Positions 14,116-22,510 of a DNA stretch of 26,888 nucleotides are shown here, piece by piece. The stretch lies in assembly GCA_045590855.1 (NCBI GenBank), contig JAZNRV010000063.1:1-26888 (forward strand), read 5' to 3'. The position numbers and the translations under genes were made by a program. Positions within the stretch are counted from its first letter, which is position 1. Each line of letters starts with the position of its first letter. This stretch comes from RGIG3009 sp045590855. Its GTDB lineage: Bacteria > Bacillota > Clostridia > Oscillospirales > Acutalibacteraceae. Under the pieces are notes generated by a model. The model was not told the origin of the DNA and made no database searches. It saw nothing but the letters and a program-made list of their open reading frames with translations.

Positions 14116-16080
14116 GTGGCGGATAAGTTTGTTTTACATTCTAAATACAAGCCAACGGGCGACCAACCGCAGGCGATTGAAGCATTGGTAAACAGCGTCA
14201 ATAGCGGAAAACGCGAACAAACGTTGCTTGGTGTTACGGGCTCTGGTAAGACGTTTACCATGGCAAATATTATTGAAAAAGTAAACCGTCCCACACTCGT
14301 TCTCGCTCATAATAAAACCCTTGCCGCACAACTTTGCAGTGAGTTTAAAGAATTTTTTCCCGAAAATGCAGTGGAGTATTTTGTCTCCTATTACGACTAT
14401 TATCAACCCGAAGCGTATATCCCGACGACCGACACGTACATTGAAAAAGATTCGGCAATCAACGACGAAATCGATAAACTGCGCCATTCCGCCACCTGTG
14501 CGCTTTCGGAACGGCGGGATGTGATTATTGTTGCCAGTGTTTCGTGCATTTACAGTTTGGGTAACCCCATTGATTATCGCAACATGATTATCTCGTTGCG
14601 CCCGGGCATGGTAAAAAAGCGGGATGACTTGTTGGCAAAATTGGTGGACTTGCAGTACGAGCGCAACGACGTCAATTTTGTGCGTAACAAATTCCGCGTG
14701 CGCGGTGACGTGGTGGAGATTTTCCCCGCTTATGCCAACGACACGGTGATACGCGTGGAGTTTTTCGGGGATGAGATTGACCGTATCAGCGAAATCAATC
14801 CCTTAACAGGTGAGTTCAAAGGTGCTTTGGGGCATATCGGCATTTATCCCGCCTCGCACTACATTGTTCCGCCCGAAAAGTTGGAAGTTGCCATTGCCGA
14901 AATCGAGCGCGAACTGGACGAACGCTTGGAACAGTTTAAAGCCGAAGGCAAATTGTTGGAAGCGCAACGCTTGTTGCAACGCACGCGGTACGACATTGAA
15001 ATGCTGCGCGAAATCGGTATTTGCAAAGGCATTGAAAACTATTCCCGCGTGTTGTCGGGACGAGCTCCCGGTTCTTCGCCGTTTACGTTGCTGGATTATT
15101 TCCCCGACGATTACTTGTTGTTTGTGGACGAATCGCACGTCACCTTGCCGCAAGTGCGCGGCATGTACGGCGGTGATGTTGCTCGCAAAAAAAGTTTGGT
15201 GGATTACGGTTTTCGTTTGCCCAGCGCGTACGACAACCGCCCGTTAAATTTTGATGAGTTTTATGAGCGAATCAACCAAGTGGTGTTTGTCAGCGCCACG
15301 CCGGGGGAACTGGAACGGCAAAAAGGCGGAAAACCGGTCGAACAAATTATTCGTCCCACCGGCTTGCCCGACCCCCAAGTGTTTGTCAAACCTATTGAGG
15401 GGCAGATTGACGATTTAATTGGCGAAATCCGCGATTGCGCCGCTCGTAGCGAGCGTGTGTTGGTGACAACGCTTACCAAAAAAATGGCGGAGGACTTGAC
15501 CGCGTATTTTGAAAACGTAGGCATTCGTGTGCGGTATATGCACCACGATATTGATACGATTGAACGTATGCAAATCATTCGTGATTTGCGTTTGGGCGAA
15601 TTTGACGTGTTGGTCGGCATCAACTTGTTGCGGGAAGGGTTGGATATTCCCGAAGTATCGCTCGTAGCAATTTTGGATGCCGACAAAGAAGGCTTTTTAC
15701 GTTCCGAAACCTCGCTCATACAAACCATCGGCCGCGCGGCGCGCAATGCTAACGGCCGCGTGATTATGTATGCCGACGAAGTCACGCCCTCCATGGAACG
15801 CGCGCTCAAAGAAACCACCCGCCGCCGCGAAATTCAGTTGGCATACAATGAAAAGCACGGCATTGTGCCGCAAACGATTACCAAAGAAGTGCGCGACGTG
15901 TTGCAAATCACGCCCACCGACCGCGCCCGTGACGAAAACGGCAAAGCGCTTTCGGCGCTGGAACGTCGTGAACGTATTGAGCAACTGACCAAAGAGATGC
16001 GCCATGCCGCCAAGTTGTTGGAATTTGAACACGCCGCGTGGTTGCGTGACGAAATTGAAAAACTCAAAAAGCAAAAATAA
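14116..16080 (+). CDS. uvrB: Excinuclease ABC subunit B
   Basis: The 654-residue product is the damage-verification helicase of nucleotide excision repair, loaded by UvrA and then joined by UvrC. Walker A is GVTGSGKT (39-46). The DNA-clamping beta-hairpin carries YYDYYQPEAYIP (from residue 92), the DEAD-like box is DESH (from 338), and the motif VI region reads QTIGRAARN. The C-terminal UVR domain (RIEQLTKEMRHAAKLLEFEHAAWLRDEIEKL), which contacts UvrC, is present. GTG at 14116 is chosen because GAAGGAG ends 8 bases upstream; another in-frame GTG at 14107 overlaps that site. uvrA follows after 12 bp. uvrC is not in the window. Confidence 0.97.
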   Translation: MADKFVLHSKYKPTGDQPQAIEALVNSVNSGKREQTLLGVTGSGKTFTMANIIEKVNRPTLVLAHNKTLAAQLCSEFKEFFPENAVEYFVSYYDYYQPEAYIPTTDTYIEKDSAINDEIDKLRHSATCALSERRDVIIVASVSCIYSLGNPIDYRNMIISLRPGMVKKRDDLLAKLVDLQYERNDVNFVRNKFRVRGDVVEIFPAYANDTVIRVEFFGDEIDRISEINPLTGEFKGALGHIGIYPASHYIVPPEKLEVAIAEIERELDERLEQFKAEGKLLEAQRLLQRTRYDIEMLREIGICKGIENYSRVLSGRAPGSSPFTLLDYFPDDYLLFVDESHVTLPQVRGMYGGDVARKKSLVDYGFRLPSAYDNRPLNFDEFYERINQVVFVSATPGELERQKGGKPVEQIIRPTGLPDPQVFVKPIEGQIDDLIGEIRDCAARSERVLVTTLTKKMAEDLTAYFENVGIRVRYMHHDIDTIERMQIIRDLRLGEFDVLVGINLLREGLDIPEVSLVAILDADKEGFLRSETSLIQTIGRAARNANGRVIMYADEVTPSMERALKETTRRREIQLAYNEKHGIVPQTITKEVRDVLQITPTDRARDENGKALSALERRERIEQLTKEMRHAAKLLEFEHAAWLRDEIEKLKKQK

Positions 16081-16092
16081 CGGAGGGGTGTT

Positions 16093-18918
16093 ATGCTGGA
16101 CAAAATCACCGTCAAAGGTGCCAGAGAACACAATTTAAAAAATATTACAGTCAGCATTCCGCGGGACAAACTGGTGGTGTTTACGGGACTTTCCGGTTCG
16201 GGCAAATCGTCCTTGGCGTTTGATACGATTTACGCCGAGGGACAACGCCGTTACATGGAAAGCTTGTCGTCGTACGCCCGCATGTTTTTGGGACAAATGG
16301 AAAAACCCGATGTGGATTCCATCGACGGATTATCACCCGCTATTTCCATTGACCAAAAAACCACGTCGCAAAATCCTCGTTCCACCGTGGGTACTGTGAC
16401 GGAAATTTATGACTATTTGCGGTTGTTGTACGCGCGCATCGGTATTCCGCATTGTCCCAAATGCGGCAGAGAAATCCGCCAACAAACGGTGGACGAAATT
16501 GTCGACCGCATTATGGCACTGGAAAACGGCACGCGGATTCAAGTGCTCGCACCGCTCGCGCGCGGCAAAAAAGGCGAGTTTCAAAAAGAATTGGATGCCG
16601 CGCGAAAGTCGGGGTACGTGCGCGTACGCATTGACGGCATCATTTATGACTTGTCGGAAACTATCACACTTGAAAAGAACAAAAAGCACACCGTCGAAGT
16701 GGTGGTAGACCGCTTGGTGGTGGCCGACGACATTCGCTCTCGCTTGGCGGATTCGGTGGAAACCGCCACACAACTTTCGGGCGGGCTGTTGTGCGTGAAC
16801 ATTCCCAATGGGGAAGATATGTTGTTTTCGCAAAATTACGCGTGTCCCGAACACGGGTTCAGCATGGAAGAACTAAAACCCCGTATGTTCTCGTTTAACA
16901 ATCCGTTTGGTGCGTGTCCCAAATGTACGGGTATCGGTATTTTTATGTCGATTGACCCGCAGTTGGTGGTTGGCGATGCTTCATTATCCATTCGTCAGGG
17001 CGCTATTCACGCCAGCGGATGGAGTTATTTGGACGGCGGCACCATTGCGCAAATGTATTATGACGGCTTGGCGGCGCACTACGGTTTTTCACTGGATACA
17101 CCGTGGGAACAACTCCCCAAAAACATTCAAGATTTGTTGCTTTACGGCAACAACGGCGAAAAAATCCGCATGACGCGCAAAATGGAATACGGTTCAGGCG
17201 AATATTTTACGGCATTTGAAGGTATCGCCAACAACCTCGACCGCCGCTACCGCGAAACGAGCAGCGATTGGATGCGCACGGAATTGGAATCGTATATGAG
17301 CAAAATCCCGTGTCCCGACTGCCACGGAAAACGCCTAAAACCCGAAAGTTTGGCGGTCACCGTGGGTGGCGTCAACATTGCGGATTTGTGCGACAAATCG
17401 GTCACCGAATTGTTGGAATTTGTGGAAGAATTGCAAGACAAACTCACCGAACGCGAACATCAAATTGCCGACCGCGTGTTAAAAGAAATTCGTGAGCGAT
17501 TAGGGTTCCTAAACAGTGTTGGTCTGGAATATTTAACCCTTTCGCGTTCGGCGGGTACGTTGTCGGGTGGCGAAAGTCAGCGCATTCGTTTGGCAACGCA
17601 AATCGGTTCTTCGTTGATGGGTGTTTTGTATATTTTGGACGAGCCAAGCATTGGTTTGCACCAACGCGACAATCAAAAATTGCTGGATACGTTATGCCGA
17701 TTGCGCGACTTGGGAAACACCCTCATTGTTGTCGAACACGACGAAGATACCATGCGCGCCGCCGATTGGATTGTGGATATCGGACCGGGAGCGGGTGTGC
17801 ATGGCGGCGAAGTGGTGTGTTCCGGCACGGTGGACGAGGTGTGCCGTTGCAAAGATTCGATTACAGGGCAATATCTCAGCGGCAAACGCGTCATACCTGT
17901 CCCCGAAAAACGCCGCGAGGGTAACGGAAAAACCTTAACGGTTGTCGGTGCTGCGGCAAATAACCTAAAAAACATTGACGTGTCGTTCAAACTGGGTGCG
18001 TTCAACTGTGTAACCGGGGTTTCCGGCTCGGGAAAATCGTCGCTTGTCAACGAAGTGTTGTATAAAAAATTGGCAAAAACGCTTAATCGCGCTCACACGC
18101 GTGCGGGTGCGCACAAACACATTCTCGGCATGGAAGAGCTGGACAAGGTTATCGATATTGACCAAGCCCCCATCGGCAGAACGCCGCGTTCCAATCCCGC
18201 CACGTATACAGGCGTGTTTAACGATATTCGGGAACTGTATGCTTCTACCACCGATGCCAAAATGCACGGATATTCCGCGGGACGCTTTTCGTTTAACGTC
18301 AAAGGCGGTCGGTGCGAAGCGTGTCAAGGCGACGGTATTTTAAAAATCGAAATGCACTTTTTGCCCGATATTTACGTGCCGTGCGAGGTGTGTAAAGGTC
18401 AGCGTTACAACCGTGAAACGTTGGAAGTACGCTACAAAGGCAAAAACATTTACGACGTACTGGAAATGACAGTGGAGGAAGCATACCACTTTTTTGAAAG
18501 TGTTCCCAAAATTGCCCGTCGACTCAAAACGTTGATGGAAGTGGGACTGGGTTACGTCAAGTTGGGGCAACCCGCTCCCACGTTGTCGGGCGGTGAGGCA
18601 CAACGCGTGAAGTTGGCAACCGAGCTTTCCAAACGCTCTACGGGAAAAACGGTGTATATTTTGGACGAACCGACAACCGGTTTGCACACCGCCGACGTCG
18701 CACAACTCATCACCGTGTTACAGCGGTTGGTGGATGGCGGCAATACCGTCATTGTAATTGAACACAATTTAGATGTGATAAAAAGCGCTGATTATGTGTT
18801 GGATTTGGGGCCCGAAGGCGGCAACCGCGGCGGCACACTGGTCGCGGCGGGTACTCCCGAAGAAATTGCCGCAGTACCCGAGTCGTACACAGGACAGTAT
18901 TTGAAAAAACTTTTATAA
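16093..18918 (+). CDS. uvrA: Excinuclease ABC subunit A
   Basis: The 941-residue product is the DNA-damage sensor ATPase of nucleotide excision repair. It has two ABC modules. The first has Walker A GLSGSGKSS, the signature LSGGESQRIRLATQ and Walker B LYILDEPSIGLH. The second has GVSGSGKSS, LSGGEAQRVKLATE and VYILDEPTTGLH. Zinc-binding pairs CPKCG and CPDCHGKRL flank the insertion and UvrB-binding regions. The C-terminal zinc module CEACQGDG...CEVCKGQRYN (about 740-770) is intact. ATG follows GGAGGGG with a 5-base gap. Together with uvrB it forms a uvrBA pair. Confidence 0.98.
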   Translation: MLDKITVKGAREHNLKNITVSIPRDKLVVFTGLSGSGKSSLAFDTIYAEGQRRYMESLSSYARMFLGQMEKPDVDSIDGLSPAISIDQKTTSQNPRSTVGTVTEIYDYLRLLYARIGIPHCPKCGREIRQQTVDEIVDRIMALENGTRIQVLAPLARGKKGEFQKELDAARKSGYVRVRIDGIIYDLSETITLEKNKKHTVEVVVDRLVVADDIRSRLADSVETATQLSGGLLCVNIPNGEDMLFSQNYACPEHGFSMEELKPRMFSFNNPFGACPKCTGIGIFMSIDPQLVVGDASLSIRQGAIHASGWSYLDGGTIAQMYYDGLAAHYGFSLDTPWEQLPKNIQDLLLYGNNGEKIRMTRKMEYGSGEYFTAFEGIANNLDRRYRETSSDWMRTELESYMSKIPCPDCHGKRLKPESLAVTVGGVNIADLCDKSVTELLEFVEELQDKLTEREHQIADRVLKEIRERLGFLNSVGLEYLTLSRSAGTLSGGESQRIRLATQIGSSLMGVLYILDEPSIGLHQRDNQKLLDTLCRLRDLGNTLIVVEHDEDTMRAADWIVDIGPGAGVHGGEVVCSGTVDEVCRCKDSITGQYLSGKRVIPVPEKRREGNGKTLTVVGAAANNLKNIDVSFKLGAFNCVTGVSGSGKSSLVNEVLYKKLAKTLNRAHTRAGAHKHILGMEELDKVIDIDQAPIGRTPRSNPATYTGVFNDIRELYASTTDAKMHGYSAGRFSFNVKGGRCEACQGDGILKIEMHFLPDIYVPCEVCKGQRYNRETLEVRYKGKNIYDVLEMTVEEAYHFFESVPKIARRLKTLMEVGLGYVKLGQPAPTLSGGEAQRVKLATELSKRSTGKTVYILDEPTTGLHTADVAQLITVLQRLVDGGNTVIVIEHNLDVIKSADYVLDLGPEGGNRGGTLVAAGTPEEIAAVPESYTGQYLKKLL

Positions 18919-18943
18919 ACTTTGAGCAAAGGAGGAAAACCGC

Positions 18944-20596
18944 ATGGAAGAACTTTACAGAATTTCTTATTATGCCGGTGTCCAAACGTTACGTTTGTTT
19001 CACCGTACGTGGCGGTTTTTCACCTTTGTTTTTTTACCGCTGCAACACTTGTGGTGGCGTGTGGTACATGCCGTACGCCGTCGAAAAGAAAACCCGCTAT
19101 CCCCCAAAATTAAGCGAGTTTTTTCGCGGTTTTATTTGAGCGGTCAAAAGGTCAAAACAGCATGGCAAAAAAGCAAACTGCTCGGCATTTTACAAGCCTT
19201 GTATTTGCCGATTTCTGCCGTGCGGTGCTATCCTCGTTTTGCCAAAGGCCTGGTAACGCTGTGGATTGTGGTGGGGGCCATTGCGGTCATGACAACCACC
19301 ATTCGGTATTGGGGCAACACAACATTTGCTTTGGCTTTGGATACTGACGGAAAAACGTGGGGGTATGTCACAGATGAGTCGGTATTGCAAAAGGGTATCG
19401 CCATTGCCAACGAACGGATAGCCTCGTTGAATCAAACCGTCACGTGGGAAAACAGCCAAAACGTCACGGTACGCATGGTGGCGCAATCGAGTGTTTTGGA
19501 TTCCAAGGAGGTTTGCGACCATTTGTTATCGCAAACAAAACTGCCTTTGACAGAAGCGGCGGGTGTGTATGTTGACGGTGTTTTTTACGGTGCAGTTTCC
19601 TCACGGCGGGGAGGGCGACACCTTTTGGATGAAATTTTGGAAGAGGGTTGCGAAGGGAAAGACGACGTAACAGCATCTTTTTTGGAAAAAGTGGAACTTG
19701 TGTCGGGGCAGTATCCCGAGTCGCAAATCATACCAACTGAACGAATGAAACAAAAATTGTTGTCCCAAGACGAAACTTCGTATTACGAAGTGGTGGCAGG
19801 GGACACCTTGCAAAAAGTGGCAAAAAAAGTCAACCTTTCGACAGAAAATTTGAAGCAACTCAACCCTACTGTTGGCAAGGTGTTAAAAAGAGGACAAAAA
19901 CTTGTTATAAAAAAAGGCAATCCGCTGGTGCGCGTGTTGGTGTCGGGCACTGTTGAGTACGACGTAGAAACACCGTTTAGCACACGACGGGTGGCAGATG
20001 CTTCGGATTACGAAGGCAATGAACGCATTCGCGTAAACGGCGAAAACGGAAAAAGCCGAGTCACCGCCGTGGCAACGTATTTGGACGGGGTGGAGCAATC
20101 GTGCGTGATTGTTTCTTCGCGGGTTATCAAAGAACCCACCACCCAAGTCATAGCATACGGCACCAAAAAAATCGACAACAAATACCAAGGCGGTCAGTAT
20201 TCGACAGGACGTTTCATTTGGCCCACGCCTTGCACGCGATTTATCACTTGTTATTTTAACTCTTCTGCTTCTGCGCGTCACAACGGTATTGATATCTGGA
20301 AGCGCGACATGACGGGCGAAGATATTTTGGCGGCAGACGGCGGCAAGGTCATTGTGGCCGAAAACCCCAAAGGTACGTCTTATTGGTCGTTTGGTAAATA
20401 CATTATCATCGACCACGGTGGCGGTTACCAAACGGTATATGCTCATTGCAGTGAGTTGCTGGTCAAAGAGGGCGACACAGTATTGCAAGGTCAACGCATT
20501 GCGTTGGTGGGGAACACCGGACGCAGCACGTCGCCGCACTTGCATTTTGAGGTGCGCGTCAACGGACGACGCGTCAATCCGCTTAAATTTTATTAA
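18944..20596 (+). CDS. Membrane-anchored M23 metallopeptidase with LysM and G5 domains
   Basis: The 550-residue product starts with about 100 basic, aromatic-rich residues predicted to be cytoplasmic. A single membrane segment follows (about 101-120, LVTLWIVVGAIAVM), with the rest outside. LysM (about 280-324, YEVVAGDTLQKVAKKVNLS...LKRGQKLVI) binds peptidoglycan. G5 (about 327-408) contains VSGTVEYDVETPF and VTAVATYLDGVE. A C-terminal M23 (LytM/lysostaphin-like) domain has zinc ligands H446 and D450 (RHNGIDIW), H501 in YAHC and H532-L-H534. All catalytic positions are kept, so it is probably an active endopeptidase that remodels the cell wall. AAAGGAGG stands 8 bases before ATG. It lies 25 bp after uvrA and probably shares its transcript; typA downstream has its own promoter. 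The long N-terminal cytoplasmic segment is unusual for this family. Confidence 0.92.
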   Translation: MEELYRISYYAGVQTLRLFHRTWRFFTFVFLPLQHLWWRVVHAVRRRKENPLSPKIKRVFSRFYLSGQKVKTAWQKSKLLGILQALYLPISAVRCYPRFAKGLVTLWIVVGAIAVMTTTIRYWGNTTFALALDTDGKTWGYVTDESVLQKGIAIANERIASLNQTVTWENSQNVTVRMVAQSSVLDSKEVCDHLLSQTKLPLTEAAGVYVDGVFYGAVSSRRGGRHLLDEILEEGCEGKDDVTASFLEKVELVSGQYPESQIIPTERMKQKLLSQDETSYYEVVAGDTLQKVAKKVNLSTENLKQLNPTVGKVLKRGQKLVIKKGNPLVRVLVSGTVEYDVETPFSTRRVADASDYEGNERIRVNGENGKSRVTAVATYLDGVEQSCVIVSSRVIKEPTTQVIAYGTKKIDNKYQGGQYSTGRFIWPTPCTRFITCYFNSSASARHNGIDIWKRDMTGEDILAADGGKVIVAENPKGTSYWSFGKYIIIDHGGGYQTVYAHCSELLVKEGDTVLQGQRIALVGNTGRSTSPHLHFEVRVNGRRVNPLKFY

Positions 20597-20616
20597 TGTG
20601 TTTGTATACATAAGAC

Positions 20617-20645
20617 TTGTAGCGACACTGTCTTTATGATATAAT
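20617..20645 (+). promoter_or_regulatory. Extended -10 promoter of the typA operon
   Basis: TTGTAG (20617-20622) and TATAAT (20640-20645) are 17 bases apart, with TG at 20637-20638 giving TGnTATAAT. The start near 20652 leaves a leader of about 32 nt. No terminator is visible between the M23 gene and this promoter. Confidence 0.83.
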
Positions 20646-20683
20646 AAAAAAGTTAGAATTTTAAAAAGACAGGAAGATTGAAA

Positions 20684-22510
20684 ATGGGAACACGGGAAAA
20701 TTTGAGAAACATTGCCATTATTGCGCACGTTGACCACGGCAAAACCACCTTGGTGGACCAAATGTTGCGCCAAAGCGGCATTTTCCGTGAAAATGAACAA
20801 GTATCGGAACGGGTGATGGACTCCAACGATTTGGAAAAAGAGCGGGGCATCACCATTTTGTCAAAAAACACCGCCGTCATGTACGGTAACACCAAAATCA
20901 ACATTGTTGACACCCCCGGGCACGCAGATTTCGGTGGAGAAGTAGAACGTATTTTAATGATGGTCGACGGCGTTTTGCTGCTGGTCGATGCGTTTGAGGG
21001 GTGCATGCCGCAAACCCGTTTTGTGCTCAAAAAAGCGTTGGGGTTGGGCAAACGCCCCGTTGTGGTAATCAACAAAATCGATCGCGACGGTGCTCGTCCG
21101 GCAGAGGTTATTGACGAATTGTTGGATTTGTTCATTGAACTTGGTGCCGACGAAGACCAATTGGAATTCCCCGTGGTGTATGCTTCGGGACGTGATGGGT
21201 ATTCCTCGCTTGACCCGTCTGTGCGTGAGGGGAATATGCAACCGTTGTTCGAGGCGATTTTGCAGCATGTTCCTGCACCGCAAGGGGACTTGGACGGACC
21301 GTTGCAAATTTTGTTTTCCAACATCGATTACGACGATTACGTCGGCAGAATCGGCGTTGGCCGTGTGGAACGCGGTACGGTACGCAACGGACAGGCTGTT
21401 ACTTTGTGCAAAACCGACGGTACTACCGTTAACGCGCGTATCGGTAAACTGTATCAGTTTGAGGGTTTACATCGCGTGGAGCATGAAACCGCCGCGCTTG
21501 GCGATTTGATTGCCGTAACAGGTATTGCGGGATTGAACATTGGGGAAACCGCGTGTGACCCGTTAGCAGTGGAAGCGTTGCCTTTTGTTCGCATTGACGA
21601 ACCCACGATTTCCATGGTGTTTATGGTCAATAACAGTCCTTTTGCAGGACGCGAAGGCAAGTTTGTCACCTCGCGCAATTTGCGGGACCGTCTGTTCAAA
21701 GAAGTGGAAACCAATGTCAGCATGCGTGTAAAAGAAGCCGATTCCACCGACGCGTTTGAGGTTTCGGGTCGCGGTGAACTGCATTTGTCGGTGCTGATCG
21801 AAACCATGCGTCGGCAAGGCTATGAATTTGCTGTCAGCCGTCCGCAGGTCATTTACAAACACGATGAAAACGGAGCTTTGTTAGAACCGATGGAACTGCT
21901 CATGATTGAAGTACCCGAAAACTATGTGGGCGTTGTCATGGAAAAACTCGGCACCCGCAAAGCGGAATTGCTCAACATGGTCACACGGGAAACCGGTGCC
22001 AGCCATTTGGAATTTCGCATTCCGTCGCGAGGGCTTATGGGATATCGGCAACAATTTTTGACCGACACCAACGGCAATGGTATCATGAACAGTGTGTTCG
22101 ATGGTTACGAGCCGTACAAAGGCGATATTCCGCAACGTGTGCAAGGGTCGTTGGTGGTGTTCGAAACAGGCGAAACCAGCAGTTACGGTTTGTTTAACGC
22201 CCAAGACCGCGGTGCGTTGTTTGTGGGACCTTCCGTTTCGGTATACGAGGGGATGATTGTTGGGCAATCTCCCAAAAGTGAAGATATTGCTGTCAACGTG
22301 TGCAAGAAAAAGCACGTTACCAACATGCGTGCCGCCGGTTCGGACGAAGCGTTGCGCTTGACTCCGCCGGTTGTGCTTTCGCTGGAACAATCACTCGAAT
22401 TTATCAATGATGACGAATTGGTGGAAGTGACTCCCGAAAGCATACGTTTGCGCAAACGTATTCTTTCCAAAGAACAACGCATGAAAGAATACGCCAAGAA
22501 AAAAGGATGA
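20684..22510 (+). CDS. typA: Ribosome-associated GTPase TypA/BipA
   Basis: The 608-residue product is a translational GTPase related to EF-G and LepA. It binds the 70S ribosome and assists large-subunit assembly and stress adaptation. G1 is AHVDHGKTT (14-22), the switch II motif is DTPGHADFGGEVER, G4 is NKID and G5 is YASG. Domain II, the EF-G-like domain III/V (SGRGELHLSVLIETMRRQGYEFAVSRPQVIYK) and the TypA-specific C-terminal domain (FRIPSRGLMGYRQQFLTDTNGNGIMN) are complete. ATG at 20684 follows AGGAAG with 7-base spacing, and an upstream TTG at 20678 is rejected for that reason. The stop overlaps the comEC start (ATGA), coupling the two. Confidence 0.97.
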   Translation: MGTRENLRNIAIIAHVDHGKTTLVDQMLRQSGIFRENEQVSERVMDSNDLEKERGITILSKNTAVMYGNTKINIVDTPGHADFGGEVERILMMVDGVLLLVDAFEGCMPQTRFVLKKALGLGKRPVVVINKIDRDGARPAEVIDELLDLFIELGADEDQLEFPVVYASGRDGYSSLDPSVREGNMQPLFEAILQHVPAPQGDLDGPLQILFSNIDYDDYVGRIGVGRVERGTVRNGQAVTLCKTDGTTVNARIGKLYQFEGLHRVEHETAALGDLIAVTGIAGLNIGETACDPLAVEALPFVRIDEPTISMVFMVNNSPFAGREGKFVTSRNLRDRLFKEVETNVSMRVKEADSTDAFEVSGRGELHLSVLIETMRRQGYEFAVSRPQVIYKHDENGALLEPMELLMIEVPENYVGVVMEKLGTRKAELLNMVTRETGASHLEFRIPSRGLMGYRQQFLTDTNGNGIMNSVFDGYEPYKGDIPQRVQGSLVVFETGETSSYGLFNAQDRGALFVGPSVSVYEGMIVGQSPKSEDIAVNVCKKKHVTNMRAAGSDEALRLTPPVVLSLEQSLEFINDDELVEVTPESIRLRKRILSKEQRMKEYAKKKG

